Source of the DNA: Roseibaca sp. Y0-43
GTDB taxonomy: Bacteria; Pseudomonadota; Alphaproteobacteria; Rhodobacterales; Rhodobacteraceae
Reading direction: 5' to 3'
DNA: 64,000 nt
Assembly: GCF_020667835.1 (NCBI RefSeq)
Contig: NZ_JAFMPR010000005.1
Coordinates: 235,799-299,798, forward strand
The translations under genes were made by a program, and so were the position numbers. Shown piece by piece: positions 44,068 to 52,754 of the stretch; positions within the stretch are counted from its first letter, which is position 1; every line of letters starts with the position of its first letter. The notes beneath the pieces are model-generated. The model worked only from the letters and a program-made list of their open reading frames with translations, did no database searches and had not been told where the DNA came from.

Positions 44068-44916
44068 ATGCCCGTCATCGCCCCCGGATTGCACCTGATC
44101 GCCACGCCCATCGGCGCAGCGCGCGACATCACGCTGCGCGCGCTGGACCTGCTGGCGGGCTGCGATGTGCTGGCCGCCGAGGACACGCGCAGCTTGCGGC
44201 GGCTGATGGAATTGCACGGCGTGGCGCTGAACGGGCGGCGCATCCTGCCCTATCACGACCATAACGGCGCGCAGATGCGCCCGAAACTGCTGGCCGCGAT
44301 CCGCGAGGGGCAATCGGTGCTGTACGCGTCAGAGGCGGGCACACCGCTGGTGTCAGACCCCGGCTTCGGGCTGGCGCGCGCAGTGATCGACGAAGGGCTG
44401 CCGGTGCTGGCCGCGCCCGGTGCCTCGGCGGTGATGGCCGCGCTCTGCGTCGCGGGCCTGCCCAGCGACCGCTTCTGTTTCATGGGCTTTCCACCGGCAC
44501 AGGCGGGCGCGCGCAAATCCATGCTGACCGAGGCCGCCGCGATCCCCGCGACGTTGCTTTTCTACGAATCCCCGAAACGCATTCACCGTTTGTTAGCGGA
44601 ATTGTGCGAGATCTTGGGAGCAGACAGGCAGGCGGCGCTCTGCCGCGAATTAACCAAGCTGCACGAAGAGGTCTTGCGCATGAGCCTTGGCGAGCTGACA
44701 CTCGCAATCGCCGACCGTAGCCTGAAGGGCGAAATCGTGCTGGTCATCGACCGCGCGCCAGACCGCCCGGCAGACGCATCGGCGCTGGATGCGGCGCTTG
44801 ATCGGGCGTTGCAGGACATGTCCGTGAAGGAAGCGGCGGCGCTGGTCGCCAAGGAACTGAACCTGCCGCGCCGCGAAGTGTATCAAGCGGCCTTGCAAAA
44901 AGGGAAAGACGCATGA
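44068..44916 (+). CDS. rsmI: 16S rRNA (cytidine1402-2'-O)-methyltransferase
   Basis: 282 residues, TP_methylase fold. GLHLIATPIGAARDITLRAL and AAEDTRSLRRLME at the N terminus, GTPLVSDPGFGLARAVIDEG (AdoMet loop) near 90, LLFYESPKRIHRLLAELC near 170. It methylates C1402 of 16S rRNA. It starts 117 bases from the divergent lppC gene. Its stop overlaps yraN (ATGA). Confidence 0.96.
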   Translation: MPVIAPGLHLIATPIGAARDITLRALDLLAGCDVLAAEDTRSLRRLMELHGVALNGRRILPYHDHNGAQMRPKLLAAIREGQSVLYASEAGTPLVSDPGFGLARAVIDEGLPVLAAPGASAVMAALCVAGLPSDRFCFMGFPPAQAGARKSMLTEAAAIPATLLFYESPKRIHRLLAELCEILGADRQAALCRELTKLHEEVLRMSLGELTLAIADRSLKGEIVLVIDRAPDRPADASALDAALDRALQDMSVKEAAALVAKELNLPRREVYQAALQKGKDA

Positions 44917-45266
44917 AACAGGCCCGCAACCATCTGGCAGGTTTGGCCGCCGAAGACAGTGTCTTGCGCGACTATTGCGCCAAGGGCTACCGCCTGCTGG
45001 AGCGGCGCTATCGCGGTCAGGGGGGCGAAATCGACCTTGTGCTGGCGCGCGGGCAAGACGTGATCTTCGTCGAGGTCAAGAAAAGCCGCAGCTTCGACGC
45101 GGCGCGCCTGCGCTTGGGCGAACGGCAGATCGGGCGCATCTTTGCAGCCGCGTCAGAATTCTTGGGGCGTTTGCCAATGGGCCAGCTGACCGAAACCCGC
45201 TTCGATCTGGCACTGGTCAACGACCGTGGCGAAGTTGCGGTCATGGAAAATGCGCTCTGGCCCTGA
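44913..45266 (+). CDS. YraN/UPF0102 nuclease-like protein
   Basis: 117 residues. GEIDLVLARGQDVIFVEVKK is the restriction-endonuclease-like E-D-EVK motif of the YraN family. Function unproved; the gene follows rsmI nearly everywhere. Coupled to rsmI by ATGA, with gshB 72 bases downstream. Confidence 0.93.
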   Translation: MKQARNHLAGLAAEDSVLRDYCAKGYRLLERRYRGQGGEIDLVLARGQDVIFVEVKKSRSFDAARLRLGERQIGRIFAAASEFLGRLPMGQLTETRFDLALVNDRGEVAVMENALWP

Positions 45267-45338
45267 CCCGCGCCATTGCAACAGCGGCCAACCTCGTCCA
45301 TCTAAAGCCAACAGACAGGCTGGAACAGGACCGAAGAC

Positions 45339-46286
45339 ATGGCATTGCGCGTTGCATTTCAGATGGACCCGATCGAGGCGGTCAATATCGACGGGGACAG
45401 CAGCTTCCGCATCGCGCTTGAAGCACAGGCGCGCGGGCACGAGGTTTATGTCTACACGCCCGACAAACTGGCCTATCGTGAAGGGCGCGTTCTGGCGCTT
45501 GCGCAAAAGGCCGAGCTGCGCCGCGTGAAGGGCGACCATGTCACGCTGGGGCCGGTGACAGAGCTGGACCTGGGCGAGATCGACGTCGTCTGGCTGCGCC
45601 AAGACCCGCCCTTCGACATGGGTTACATCACGACCACGCATCTGCTGGACATGATCCATCCGCAAACGCTGGTGGTGAACGACCCGTTCTGGGTGCGCAA
45701 TTACCCCGAGAAACTGCTGGTTCTGCGCTTCCCGGACCTGACCCCGCCGACGATGATCGCGCGCGATCTGGCCACGATCCGTGCCTTCAAGGCGCAACAT
45801 GGCGACGTGATCCTGAAACCGCTTTACGGCAATGGCGGCGCCGGCGTGTTCCGGCTGGACCCCAATGACCGCAACCTTGCTTCGCTGCACGAATTGTTCA
45901 CCGGCATCAACCGCGAGCCGTTGATCGTGCAGAAATACCTGCCCGCCGTCAGCAAGGGCGACAAGCGGGTGATCCTGGTTAACGGGGAACCCATCGGCGC
46001 CATCAACCGCGTCCCCGCCGAGGGTGAGACGCGCTCAAACATGCATGTCGGCGGGCGCGCCGAGAAGGTTGAGCTCACCGCCCGCGACCGGGAAATCTGC
46101 GCCGCCATCGGCCCGCTCTTGCGCGAGAAGGGGCAGATTTTCGTGGGCATCGACGTGATCGGCGACTGGCTGACGGAAATCAACCTCACCTCGCCCACCG
46201 GCCTGCAAGAGCTGGAGCGCTTCGACGGCACCAATGGCGCGGCGCTGATCTGGGAGGCGATCGAGGCCAAGCGCGCGGCGGCATGA
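45339..46286 (+). CDS. gshB: Glutathione synthetase
   Basis: 315 residues, ATP-grasp. [20 protein letters not shown] at the start, [20 protein letters not shown] near 85, [18 protein letters not shown] near 155 and [20 protein letters not shown] near 265. It joins gamma-glutamylcysteine and glycine. The end overlaps the start of the next hydrolase gene (ATGA). Confidence 0.96.
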   Translation: MALRVAFQMDPIEAVNIDGDSSFRIALEAQARGHEVYVYTPDKLAYREGRVLALAQKAELRRVKGDHVTLGPVTELDLGEIDVVWLRQDPPFDMGYITTTHLLDMIHPQTLVVNDPFWVRNYPEKLLVLRFPDLTPPTMIARDLATIRAFKAQHGDVILKPLYGNGGAGVFRLDPNDRNLASLHELFTGINREPLIVQKYLPAVSKGDKRVILVNGEPIGAINRVPAEGETRSNMHVGGRAEKVELTARDREICAAIGPLLREKGQIFVGIDVIGDWLTEINLTSPTGLQELERFDGTNGAALIWEAIEAKRAAA

Positions 46287-47200
46287 GCTGGCAGCTCAAG
46301 ATCCTGCGTGTCTTTCTGCGGCAGGTCGCGCGCCGCTCGCTCGCGCGCCAGCCCGACAGCGCGGGCGCGCGCCGTTGGTTCGAACGTGGCGCATGGTTGA
46401 ATGCGCGCGGGCGGCCTTGGCTGCATTTCACGCCTGACGATCTGGGCGGGGTTCCCGCACTCTGGACCGTAAAACCAGACTCCGGCGCGCCCATCATCCT
46501 CTATCTGCACGGGGGCGGCTATGTCATGGGCAACCCGCGCACCCATGCGGCGCTTGGGGCTTACCTGAAGCGCAAGGCGGGTCTGGAGGTCTGCCTGCCC
46601 GATTACCGCCTTGCCCCCGAACACCCGTTCCCCGCCGCCTTTGACGATGCGCGCGCGGCGTGGCGGGCCTTGATCGCCGCGGGCCATGCGCCCGAGCGCA
46701 TAATTCTGGGCGGCGATTCGGCAGGCGGCGGGCTGGCGCTGGCGCTTTTGGGCCATCTCTGCGCCACGGGCCAGCCGCGTCCGGCGGGCGTTTTCGCCTT
46801 CTCGCCCTTCACGGATATGACGCTTGAAGGCCCATCCATCGTGCAAAACGCGCGCAGTGAAATCCTGTTGCCCATTTCGCGGCTGGAACGGCTGCGCGAC
46901 CGCGTGCTGCAAGGGGCCGACCCGCGCGATCCGCGCATCTCGCCGCTTTACGGCACATTCCTTGGCGCGCCGCCCGTGCTGATCCAGGTCGCCCGAACCG
47001 AAATCCTGCATTCCGATTCCACCCGCATGGTGCAACATCTGCGCGCCCAAGGCGTGACGGTCACGCTACAAGAGCGCGGCAACCTGCCCCATGTCTGGCA
47101 ATATTTTCACGGCTGGCTGCCAGAGGCGCGCGCCTCGCTGGCAGAGGCCGCAGCCTTCATACGCGCGCAGGCTGGTCCGCCCCCATCAGCCGAAAGCTGA
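46283..47200 (+). CDS. Alpha/beta hydrolase, hormone-sensitive-lipase family
   Basis: 305 residues. Oxyanion motif [11 protein letters not shown] near 72-82, [16 protein letters not shown], and nucleophile [15 protein letters not shown] near 150; Asp in RTEI..HSDST region and His in [11 protein letters not shown] complete the triad. Carboxylesterase/lipase of unknown substrate. Its ATG overlaps the gshB stop codon. The last 44 bases overlap the end of comM on the other strand. Confidence 0.88.
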   Translation: MSWQLKILRVFLRQVARRSLARQPDSAGARRWFERGAWLNARGRPWLHFTPDDLGGVPALWTVKPDSGAPIILYLHGGGYVMGNPRTHAALGAYLKRKAGLEVCLPDYRLAPEHPFPAAFDDARAAWRALIAAGHAPERIILGGDSAGGGLALALLGHLCATGQPRPAGVFAFSPFTDMTLEGPSIVQNARSEILLPISRLERLRDRVLQGADPRDPRISPLYGTFLGAPPVLIQVARTEILHSDSTRMVQHLRAQGVTVTLQERGNLPHVWQYFHGWLPEARASLAEAAAFIRAQAGPPPSAES

Positions 47201-48680
47201 TCGCCTCGGCCATATGCGGCGCGCGCACCGTGGCAGAGCCGTCCAGATCGGCAATCGTGCGCGCAACGCGCAGCAAACGGTGATAGCCGCGCGCGCTTAG
47301 GCCCAACCTGTCGGCGGCGCGGGTCAGCAGCGCGCGCCCCTCGGCGTCGGGGGCGGCCACCTCTTCCAGCAGCGCGCCTTCGGCATCGGCGTTCACCCGC
47401 AGGCCACCATGCCCGGCAAAGCGCGCGGCCTGCGCGCCGCGTGCCCGCGCGACACGCGCCGCCACATCGCGCGACGCTTCTCCGCTTGCAGGCAGATCCA
47501 GATCGGCCAGCCCCACGGGCGGCACCTCTACCCGCAAGTCGAAGCGGTCCAGAAGAGGGCCAGAGATGCGGCCCATGTAATCCTCGCCACAGGCGGGCGC
47601 ACGGGCGCAAGCGCGATGCGCATCGGCGAGGTAGCCGCATTTGCAGGGGTTCGCGGCAGCCACCAGCAGAAAACGGCAAGGATAGCGCACATGGGCATTT
47701 GCGCGGGCGACGACCACTTCGCCCGTTTCAATTGGTTGGCGCAGGGTTTCCAGCACTGCGCGCGGGAATTCGGGCAATTCATCCAGAAACAGAACGCCGT
47801 TATGCGCCAGTGAGATTTCGCCCGGTTTGGCCCCCTTGCCGCCCCCGACAATCGCCGCGACCGACGCGGTGTGATGCGGCTCGCGGTAGGGGCGCAGCCG
47901 CGAAATGCCGCCCTCGTCCAGAATACCGGCGATGGAATGGATCATGGAGGTTTCGAGCGCCTCGGCAGGCGAGAGCGGCGGCAAGATGCCCCCAAGCCGC
48001 GCCGCCAGCATGGATTTTCCCGACCCCGGCGGGCCGACCATCAGCATATGGTGGCGGCCTGCCGCGGCAATTTCCAGCGCACGTTTCGCCCGTTCCTGCC
48101 CCTTCACATCGAACAGGTCGCGCGCGCCGTCCTCGCCCGTCACCTCGCCGGGTTTGGCGGGCGCAAGCGGCGCTTGGCCGGTGAAATGGCGGATCAGTTG
48201 CGACAGCGACTCCGGCGCGATGACGCGGGCGGCCTCGACCCAAGCCGCTTCTGGCCCGCAAGGGGCGGGGCAGATCAGCGCAAAGCCTTCTTCGGCGGCG
48301 GCCATGGCGGCGGGCAAGGCGCCCAGCACCGTCACCAGCGCGCCATCCAGCGACAGTTCGCCCAGCGCCACGCTTTGCGCGACCTCTTCCGCCGGAAGAA
48401 TGTCGAGCGCCGCCAACAACGCCATTGCGATCGGCAGGTCGAAATGAGAGCCTTCCTTCACAATATCGGCCGGCGACAGGTTGACGGTAATGCGCTTGGA
48501 CGGCAGCGCAATCGACAGCGCCGCCAGCGCCGCGCGCACGCGTTCGCGCGCCTCTGACACCGCCTTGTCGGGCAGGCCAACGATCTGGAACGACGGCAAA
48601 CCCGGAGAGAGCGCGCATTGCACCTCTATCAAGCGCGCGTCGATTCCTTCGAAGGCTACCGTGAAAGCCCGTGCAACCAT
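47157..48680 (-). CDS. comM: YifB/ComM-family Mg chelatase-like AAA+ ATPase
   Basis: 507 residues. N-terminal LonC-like domain (FEGIDARLIEVQCALSPGLP, FQIVGLPDKAVSEARERV), central AAA+ with Walker A GPPGSGKSMLAARLG near 217, and CRCxxC-type zinc cysteines near 350 (AANPCKCGYLADAHRACA). ComM acts as a branch-migration helicase in natural transformation; many non-competent species have it too. Convergent with the HSL hydrolase. Confidence 0.93.
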   Translation of the reverse strand: MVARAFTVAFEGIDARLIEVQCALSPGLPSFQIVGLPDKAVSEARERVRAALAALSIALPSKRITVNLSPADIVKEGSHFDLPIAMALLAALDILPAEEVAQSVALGELSLDGALVTVLGALPAAMAAAEEGFALICPAPCGPEAAWVEAARVIAPESLSQLIRHFTGQAPLAPAKPGEVTGEDGARDLFDVKGQERAKRALEIAAAGRHHMLMVGPPGSGKSMLAARLGGILPPLSPAEALETSMIHSIAGILDEGGISRLRPYREPHHTASVAAIVGGGKGAKPGEISLAHNGVLFLDELPEFPRAVLETLRQPIETGEVVVARANAHVRYPCRFLLVAAANPCKCGYLADAHRACARAPACGEDYMGRISGPLLDRFDLRVEVPPVGLADLDLPASGEASRDVAARVARARGAQAARFAGHGGLRVNADAEGALLEEVAAPDAEGRALLTRAADRLGLSARGYHRLLRVARTIADLDGSATVRAPHMAEAISFRLMGADQPARV

Positions 48681-48809
48681 GTTTCACCCCGGCTGGTTTG
48701 CCAAAGGTTAACGCCAAACTGGTTTCCGATTGGTTAACGCCAGCGACGAAGGCGCGACCGGCTCACATAAGCGTGACACGGGTTTTTTCCGGTCCGCTCG
48801 GGGAAAAAG

Positions 48810-48837
48810 TGAACCAATGAAGTATCTGCTGCGTAAC
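48810..48837 (+). promoter_or_regulatory. Candidate ECF-sigma promoter of rpoH2
   Basis: TGAACC (48810-48815), 16-base spacer, CGTAAC (48832-48837). The layout resembles ECF (RpoE/EcfG-type) promoters; rpoH2 of Rhodobacter is known to be driven by RpoE. Sequence match only, 33 bases before the start codon. Confidence 0.35.
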
Positions 48838-48869
48838 AAGTGCAAACAAACCAACAGCCGGGGGAAACA

Positions 48870-49748
48870 ATGGCACTTGATTTCAGTGACGACCGCAAGT
48901 TTTCACGTCAGGCCATGAAAGCGGAATTGCTTGACGCAGAGACCGAGTTGCAACTGGCCTATGCTTGGCGCGACAACCGCGATGAGGCCGCCCTGCACCG
49001 GTTGATTACCGCTTATATGCGGTTGGCCATCTCCATGGCTGGCAAGTTCCGCCGCTACGGCGCCCCCATGAACGACCTGATCCAGGAAGCGGGTCTTGGC
49101 CTGATGAAGGCCGCCGACAAGTTCGACCCCGATCGCGGCGTGCGGTTCTCGACCTACGCGGTGTGGTGGATCAAGGCGAGCATTCAGGATTACGTCATGC
49201 GCAACTGGTCCATGGTGCGCACCGGGTCGACCAGCAGTCAGAAATCGTTGTTCTTCAACCTGCGCCGTGTTCAGGCCAAGTTCGAGCGCGAGGCCATGGC
49301 CCGCGGTGAGACATTGGACCCCCACCAGCTGCGCGAGATGGTCGCCCGAGAAGTGGGTGTGCCGCTCCACGATGTCGAGATGATGGAAGGCCGCCTTTCT
49401 GGCTCTGACTACTCGCTGAACGCCATGCAGTCGAGCGATGAAGACGGCCGCGAATGGATTGACGTGCTGGAAGATGACAGCGAACAGGCAGCAGTCGGTG
49501 TTGAGAACGCGCATGACACCGCGCAGCTTCGCGAATGGCTGCTGACCGCGCTTCAGGGGCTGAGCGAGCGCGAGCGCTTCATCGTGCGCGAACGCAAGCT
49601 GCGCGCCGACCCGCGCACGCTGGAATCGTTGGGCGAAGAACTTGGCCTGTCGAAAGAGCGCGTGCGCCAGCTGGAAGCGGCCGCGTTCCAGAAGATGCGC
49701 AAAAGCCTTGAAAGCCAGTCCAAGGAAGTGCTGAACTTTCTGGTATGA
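48870..49748 (+). CDS. rpoH2: RpoH-type sigma factor (RpoHII class)
   Basis: 292 residues, sigma-32 family. The RpoH box QKSLFFNLR lies at 124-132, region 2 DLIQEAGLGLMKAADKFDPD before it and FSTYAVWWIKASIQDYVMRN in region 2.3-2.4. Region 4.2 ends SLGEELGLSKERVRQLEAAA. N terminus MALDFSDDRKFSRQAMKAEL fits the second RpoH of Rhodobacter, which works in the singlet-oxygen/oxidative stress response, rather than RpoHI (inference). GGGGGAAA precedes the ATG. The next gene overlaps its stop codon. Confidence 0.92.
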   Translation: MALDFSDDRKFSRQAMKAELLDAETELQLAYAWRDNRDEAALHRLITAYMRLAISMAGKFRRYGAPMNDLIQEAGLGLMKAADKFDPDRGVRFSTYAVWWIKASIQDYVMRNWSMVRTGSTSSQKSLFFNLRRVQAKFEREAMARGETLDPHQLREMVAREVGVPLHDVEMMEGRLSGSDYSLNAMQSSDEDGREWIDVLEDDSEQAAVGVENAHDTAQLREWLLTALQGLSERERFIVRERKLRADPRTLESLGEELGLSKERVRQLEAAAFQKMRKSLESQSKEVLNFLV

Positions 49749-50539
49749 GATGGGTCATCCTTTGCGCCGCGCTGGCCTTGCCAGCGCAGGCAAGTGAAAT
49801 CGCGCCGGACGGGTTGGACAACCTGCCCGGCGCGGATGTCTATTTCCTTGGCGAAGTGCACGACCACGAGGGCCACCATCTGAACCAAGCCCGCGCGATC
49901 CGCACGATCGACCCCGCCGCCATGGTGTTCGAAATGCTGACAGAGGCGCAGGCAACGGCCGCGCCCGCGTCATGGGACAGCGCCGAGGATCTGGGCGCGG
50001 CTTTGGAATGGGCGGGCAATGGCTGGCCCGATTTCGCGATGTATTTCCCGATCTTCGAAGCCGCCCCAGATGCCCGCATCTATGGCGCCGCCGTGCCACG
50101 CGACGTGGCGCGCGCGGCCTTTGGCCAGCCCTTGGCAGAGGTGTTTGCCGGTGATGCCGCCCGCTTCGGGCTGGACCAGCCGCTTGCGTCAGAGGACCAG
50201 ACCGCGCGAGAGGCGTTGCAGCAAGCGGCCCACTGCAACGCCCTGCCCGATGAGATGCTGCCGGGCATGGTCGATATTCAACGCCTGCGCGACGCCGAAC
50301 TGGCGCGCGTGGCGGAATTGGCACTGCGCGACACGGGCGGGCCCGTGGTGGTGATTACCGGAACCGGCCATGTGCGCCGCGACTGGGGTGCGCCCGCAGC
50401 CTTGGCCGTGGCCGCGCCAGAGGTCAGCAGCCTGACACTGGGCCAATATGAACTTGCCGCGCCAGAGCCGCCGCTGACCGACCTGTGGATCGTGACCGAC
50501 GCGGTGGCGCGCGAAGACCCTTGCGCGGCGTTTCAATAG
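49745..50539 (+). CDS. ChaN-family haem-binding-like periplasmic protein
   Basis: 264 residues. Signal peptide MRWVILCAALALPAQA, cleaved before SEIAP (no lipobox at the junction). GADVYFLGEVHDHEGHHLNQ is the ChaN/Cofac_haem_bdg opening; VVITGTGHVRRDWGAP near 205 is the second family motif. ChaN relatives bind haem; role here inferred. It is coupled to rpoH2 by ATGA. Confidence 0.85.
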   Translation: MRWVILCAALALPAQASEIAPDGLDNLPGADVYFLGEVHDHEGHHLNQARAIRTIDPAAMVFEMLTEAQATAAPASWDSAEDLGAALEWAGNGWPDFAMYFPIFEAAPDARIYGAAVPRDVARAAFGQPLAEVFAGDAARFGLDQPLASEDQTAREALQQAAHCNALPDEMLPGMVDIQRLRDAELARVAELALRDTGGPVVVITGTGHVRRDWGAPAALAVAAPEVSSLTLGQYELAAPEPPLTDLWIVTDAVAREDPCAAFQ

Positions 50540-50599
50540 GGCTTTTGCCCGGTCGCGCGACAAGCTATCCCTGTGCAACACCAAGCCAAAGGGGGTCCG

Positions 50600-51244
50600 A
50601 TGCTGTCGGGAAAGCGCATATTGGTCACGTCCGGCCCCACGCATGAACCGATTGATCCGGTGCGCTACATCGCCAACCGCTCGTCCGGCGCGCAGGGCAC
50701 GGCGATTGCAACGGCCTTGCGTGATTTGGGGGCGGATGTGGTTTTCGTGACCGGCCCCGCGCAGGTGCCCGCGCCCGTGGGGGTAACGGTCGTTCGCGTG
50801 GAAACGGCATTGCAAATGTTGGACGCGGTCGAGGCGGCACTGCCCGTGGACGCCGCTGTCATGGCCGCCGCCGTGGCCGATTGGCGGGTGGCGAATGCCG
50901 CCGGGCAGAAGATGAAGAAAACCGCGCAAGGCTTTCCCGTGCTTGAATTTATAGAGAACCCCGACATCCTGCATACACTGTCGCACCACGCCCGACGACC
51001 CGGCCTTGTCGTGGGCTTTGCCGCTGAAACCGAAAAGGTGATCGAACATGCCACCGCAAAACGCGCGCGCAAGGGCTGCGACTGGATCGTGGCCAATGAC
51101 GTCTCGCCCGCCACGGGTATCATGGGCGGGCAAGAAAACGCGGTGCACCTGATTACCGCGCAAGGGGTCGAAGATTGGCCGCGCATGGCCAAGACAGAAG
51201 TCGCCGAACGGCTGGCCCATCGCATCGCGCAGGCGCTGGCATGA
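50600..51244 (+). CDS. coaB: Phosphopantothenate-cysteine ligase domain, stand-alone CoaB
   Basis: 214 residues that correspond to the C-terminal half of the usual fused Coa[22 protein letters not shown] at 9-28, AAVADWR at 90-96, the KMKK phosphopantothenate loop at 104-107 and [20 protein letters not shown] near 165. The N-terminal flavoprotein decarboxylase half (CoaC) is absent; the preceding DNA is the chaN-type gene and a 60-base spacer. So CoaC is either encoded elsewhere or was lost from this locus. The start follows GGGGG. The stop overlaps the start of dut (ATGA). Confidence 0.85.
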   Translation: MLSGKRILVTSGPTHEPIDPVRYIANRSSGAQGTAIATALRDLGADVVFVTGPAQVPAPVGVTVVRVETALQMLDAVEAALPVDAAVMAAAVADWRVANAAGQKMKKTAQGFPVLEFIENPDILHTLSHHARRPGLVVGFAAETEKVIEHATAKRARKGCDWIVANDVSPATGIMGGQENAVHLITAQGVEDWPRMAKTEVAERLAHRIAQALA

Positions 51245-51705
51245 CCGAAGTGCTGTTCCAATACTTGCCCGGTGCCGACCGCGCCATCCCCCTGCCCGCC
51301 TATGCCACCGCAGGGGCAGCCGGGGCCGATATTCGCGCGAACCTTGCGCCCGAGGACCGCGCGCAGGGCTTGCATCTGCCGCCCATGGCGCGGGTGCTGG
51401 TGCCCACGGGGCTGGCCTGCGCCATTCCCGACGGGTATGAGATGCAGATCCGTGCGCGCTCTGGCCTTGCGCTGAAACACGGGCTGACGCTGCCCAATGC
51501 GCCCGCGACCATCGACAGCGATTATCGCGGGCCTTTGGGCGTGATCTTGCAAAATCTGGGCGATGCGCCCTTCACGGTGGAACACGGAATGCGCATCGCG
51601 CAGATCGTGATCGCGCCGGTCGTGCAAGCCCGCTTCTCGCAGGCCGAAACACTGCCCGACACCGCGAGGGGCTCGGGCGGATACGGTTCAACCGGGGTAA
51701 GCTGA
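51241..51705 (+). CDS. dut: dUTP diphosphatase
   Basis: 154 residues with all five trimeric dUTPase motifs: [50 protein letters not shown] and [10 protein letters not shown]. It keeps uracil out of DNA and supplies dUMP. Coupled to coaB at the start and to the ThiF gene at the end by 4- and 1-base overlaps. A dfp/coaBC-dut pair is common in bacteria. Confidence 0.97.
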   Translation: MTEVLFQYLPGADRAIPLPAYATAGAAGADIRANLAPEDRAQGLHLPPMARVLVPTGLACAIPDGYEMQIRARSGLALKHGLTLPNAPATIDSDYRGPLGVILQNLGDAPFTVEHGMRIAQIVIAPVVQARFSQAETLPDTARGSGGYGSTGVS

Positions 51706-52754
51706 TGGGTCTGGTTCTGTTCCTGATGGCAGGTGTCTGGGGATTGGGTTGGGTGATGAAAACCCCCATCCGCGCGCGCCTGACCATGATCGGGCTGATT
51801 TACCTCGCGGTGGTCGTGGCGCAGCTTGTGCTGCCCGCTGGCACGCCCTTGCGCGTGGCCACCGGCGGCGATGTGCGCCCTTGGCTGGTTCTGGGGGGCG
51901 TGGTGGCGCTTGGGGCGGCTTATGTCTATGGGCTGAAACGGTTGCGTAAACCCACCGCCCCCACGCCAGAGCCGCAGACCGGCCCCTTCCGAGAGGCCGA
52001 GCTGAACCGCTACGCCCGCCATATCGTGCTGCGCGAAGTGGGCGGTAGCGGACAGCGCAAGCTGAAAGACGCCAAAGTGCTGGTCATCGGCGCGGGCGGT
52101 CTGGGATCACCTGCGCTGCTGTATCTGGCAGCGGCAGGCGTGGGCACGATTGGTGTGATTGATGATGACACGGTGGACGGGTCGAACCTGCAACGCCAGA
52201 TCATCCACCGCGACCAGGACATTGGCATGCCCAAGGTGTTCTCTGCGCAGGCCGCGATGCAGGCGCTCAATCCGTTCATCACGGTCAAACCCTATAACCG
52301 CCGCCTGACCCCTGACCTGGCGGAAGCGCTCTTCGCCGAATATGACCTGATCCTTGACGGCAGCGACAATTTCGACACGCGCTATCTGGCCAATCGCGCG
52401 GCGGTGGCCACGGGCAAGCCGTTGATCTCTGCGGCGATCACGCAATGGGAGGGACAGATCAGCCTGTATCATCCGGCAGGTGGCGCACCCTGCTACGAAT
52501 GCGTTTTTCCGCAGCGCCCCGCCGAAGGGCTGGCCCCCGCCTGCGCCGAAGCGGGCGTGATTGCCCCCTTGCCCGGCATTGTCGGCAGCCAGATGGCGCT
52601 GGAGGCGATCAAAGAGATTACCGGCGCGGGGCAATCGCTGCGCGGGCGGCTGATGCTGCATGATGCGCTTTACGGCGAGAACCGCAGCATGACAGTGGCG
52701 CGGCGCGCGGATTGCGCGTGTTGCGGCTCAGGTCAGGGTCAAACGCAGGCGTAA
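51705..52754 (+). CDS. HesA/MoeB/ThiF-family adenylyltransferase with membrane segments
   Basis: 349 residues. Two to three hydrophobic segments (residues 1-80) come before an E1-like domain: GAGGLGSPALLYLAAAGVGT near 128, DSNLQRQ-type segment VDGSNLQRQIIH, and DGSDNFDTRYLAN. Two CxxC-like pairs near the end (CYECVF, CACCGSG) may bind zinc. It activates the C-terminal Gly-Gly of sulfur carrier proteins such as MoaD (encoded at 56.5 kb) or ThiS. The 27 last bases overlap cpdB convergently. Confidence 0.85.
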   Translation: MGLVLFLMAGVWGLGWVMKTPIRARLTMIGLIYLAVVVAQLVLPAGTPLRVATGGDVRPWLVLGGVVALGAAYVYGLKRLRKPTAPTPEPQTGPFREAELNRYARHIVLREVGGSGQRKLKDAKVLVIGAGGLGSPALLYLAAAGVGTIGVIDDDTVDGSNLQRQIIHRDQDIGMPKVFSAQAAMQALNPFITVKPYNRRLTPDLAEALFAEYDLILDGSDNFDTRYLANRAAVATGKPLISAAITQWEGQISLYHPAGGAPCYECVFPQRPAEGLAPACAEAGVIAPLPGIVGSQMALEAIKEITGAGQSLRGRLMLHDALYGENRSMTVARRADCACCGSGQGQTQA

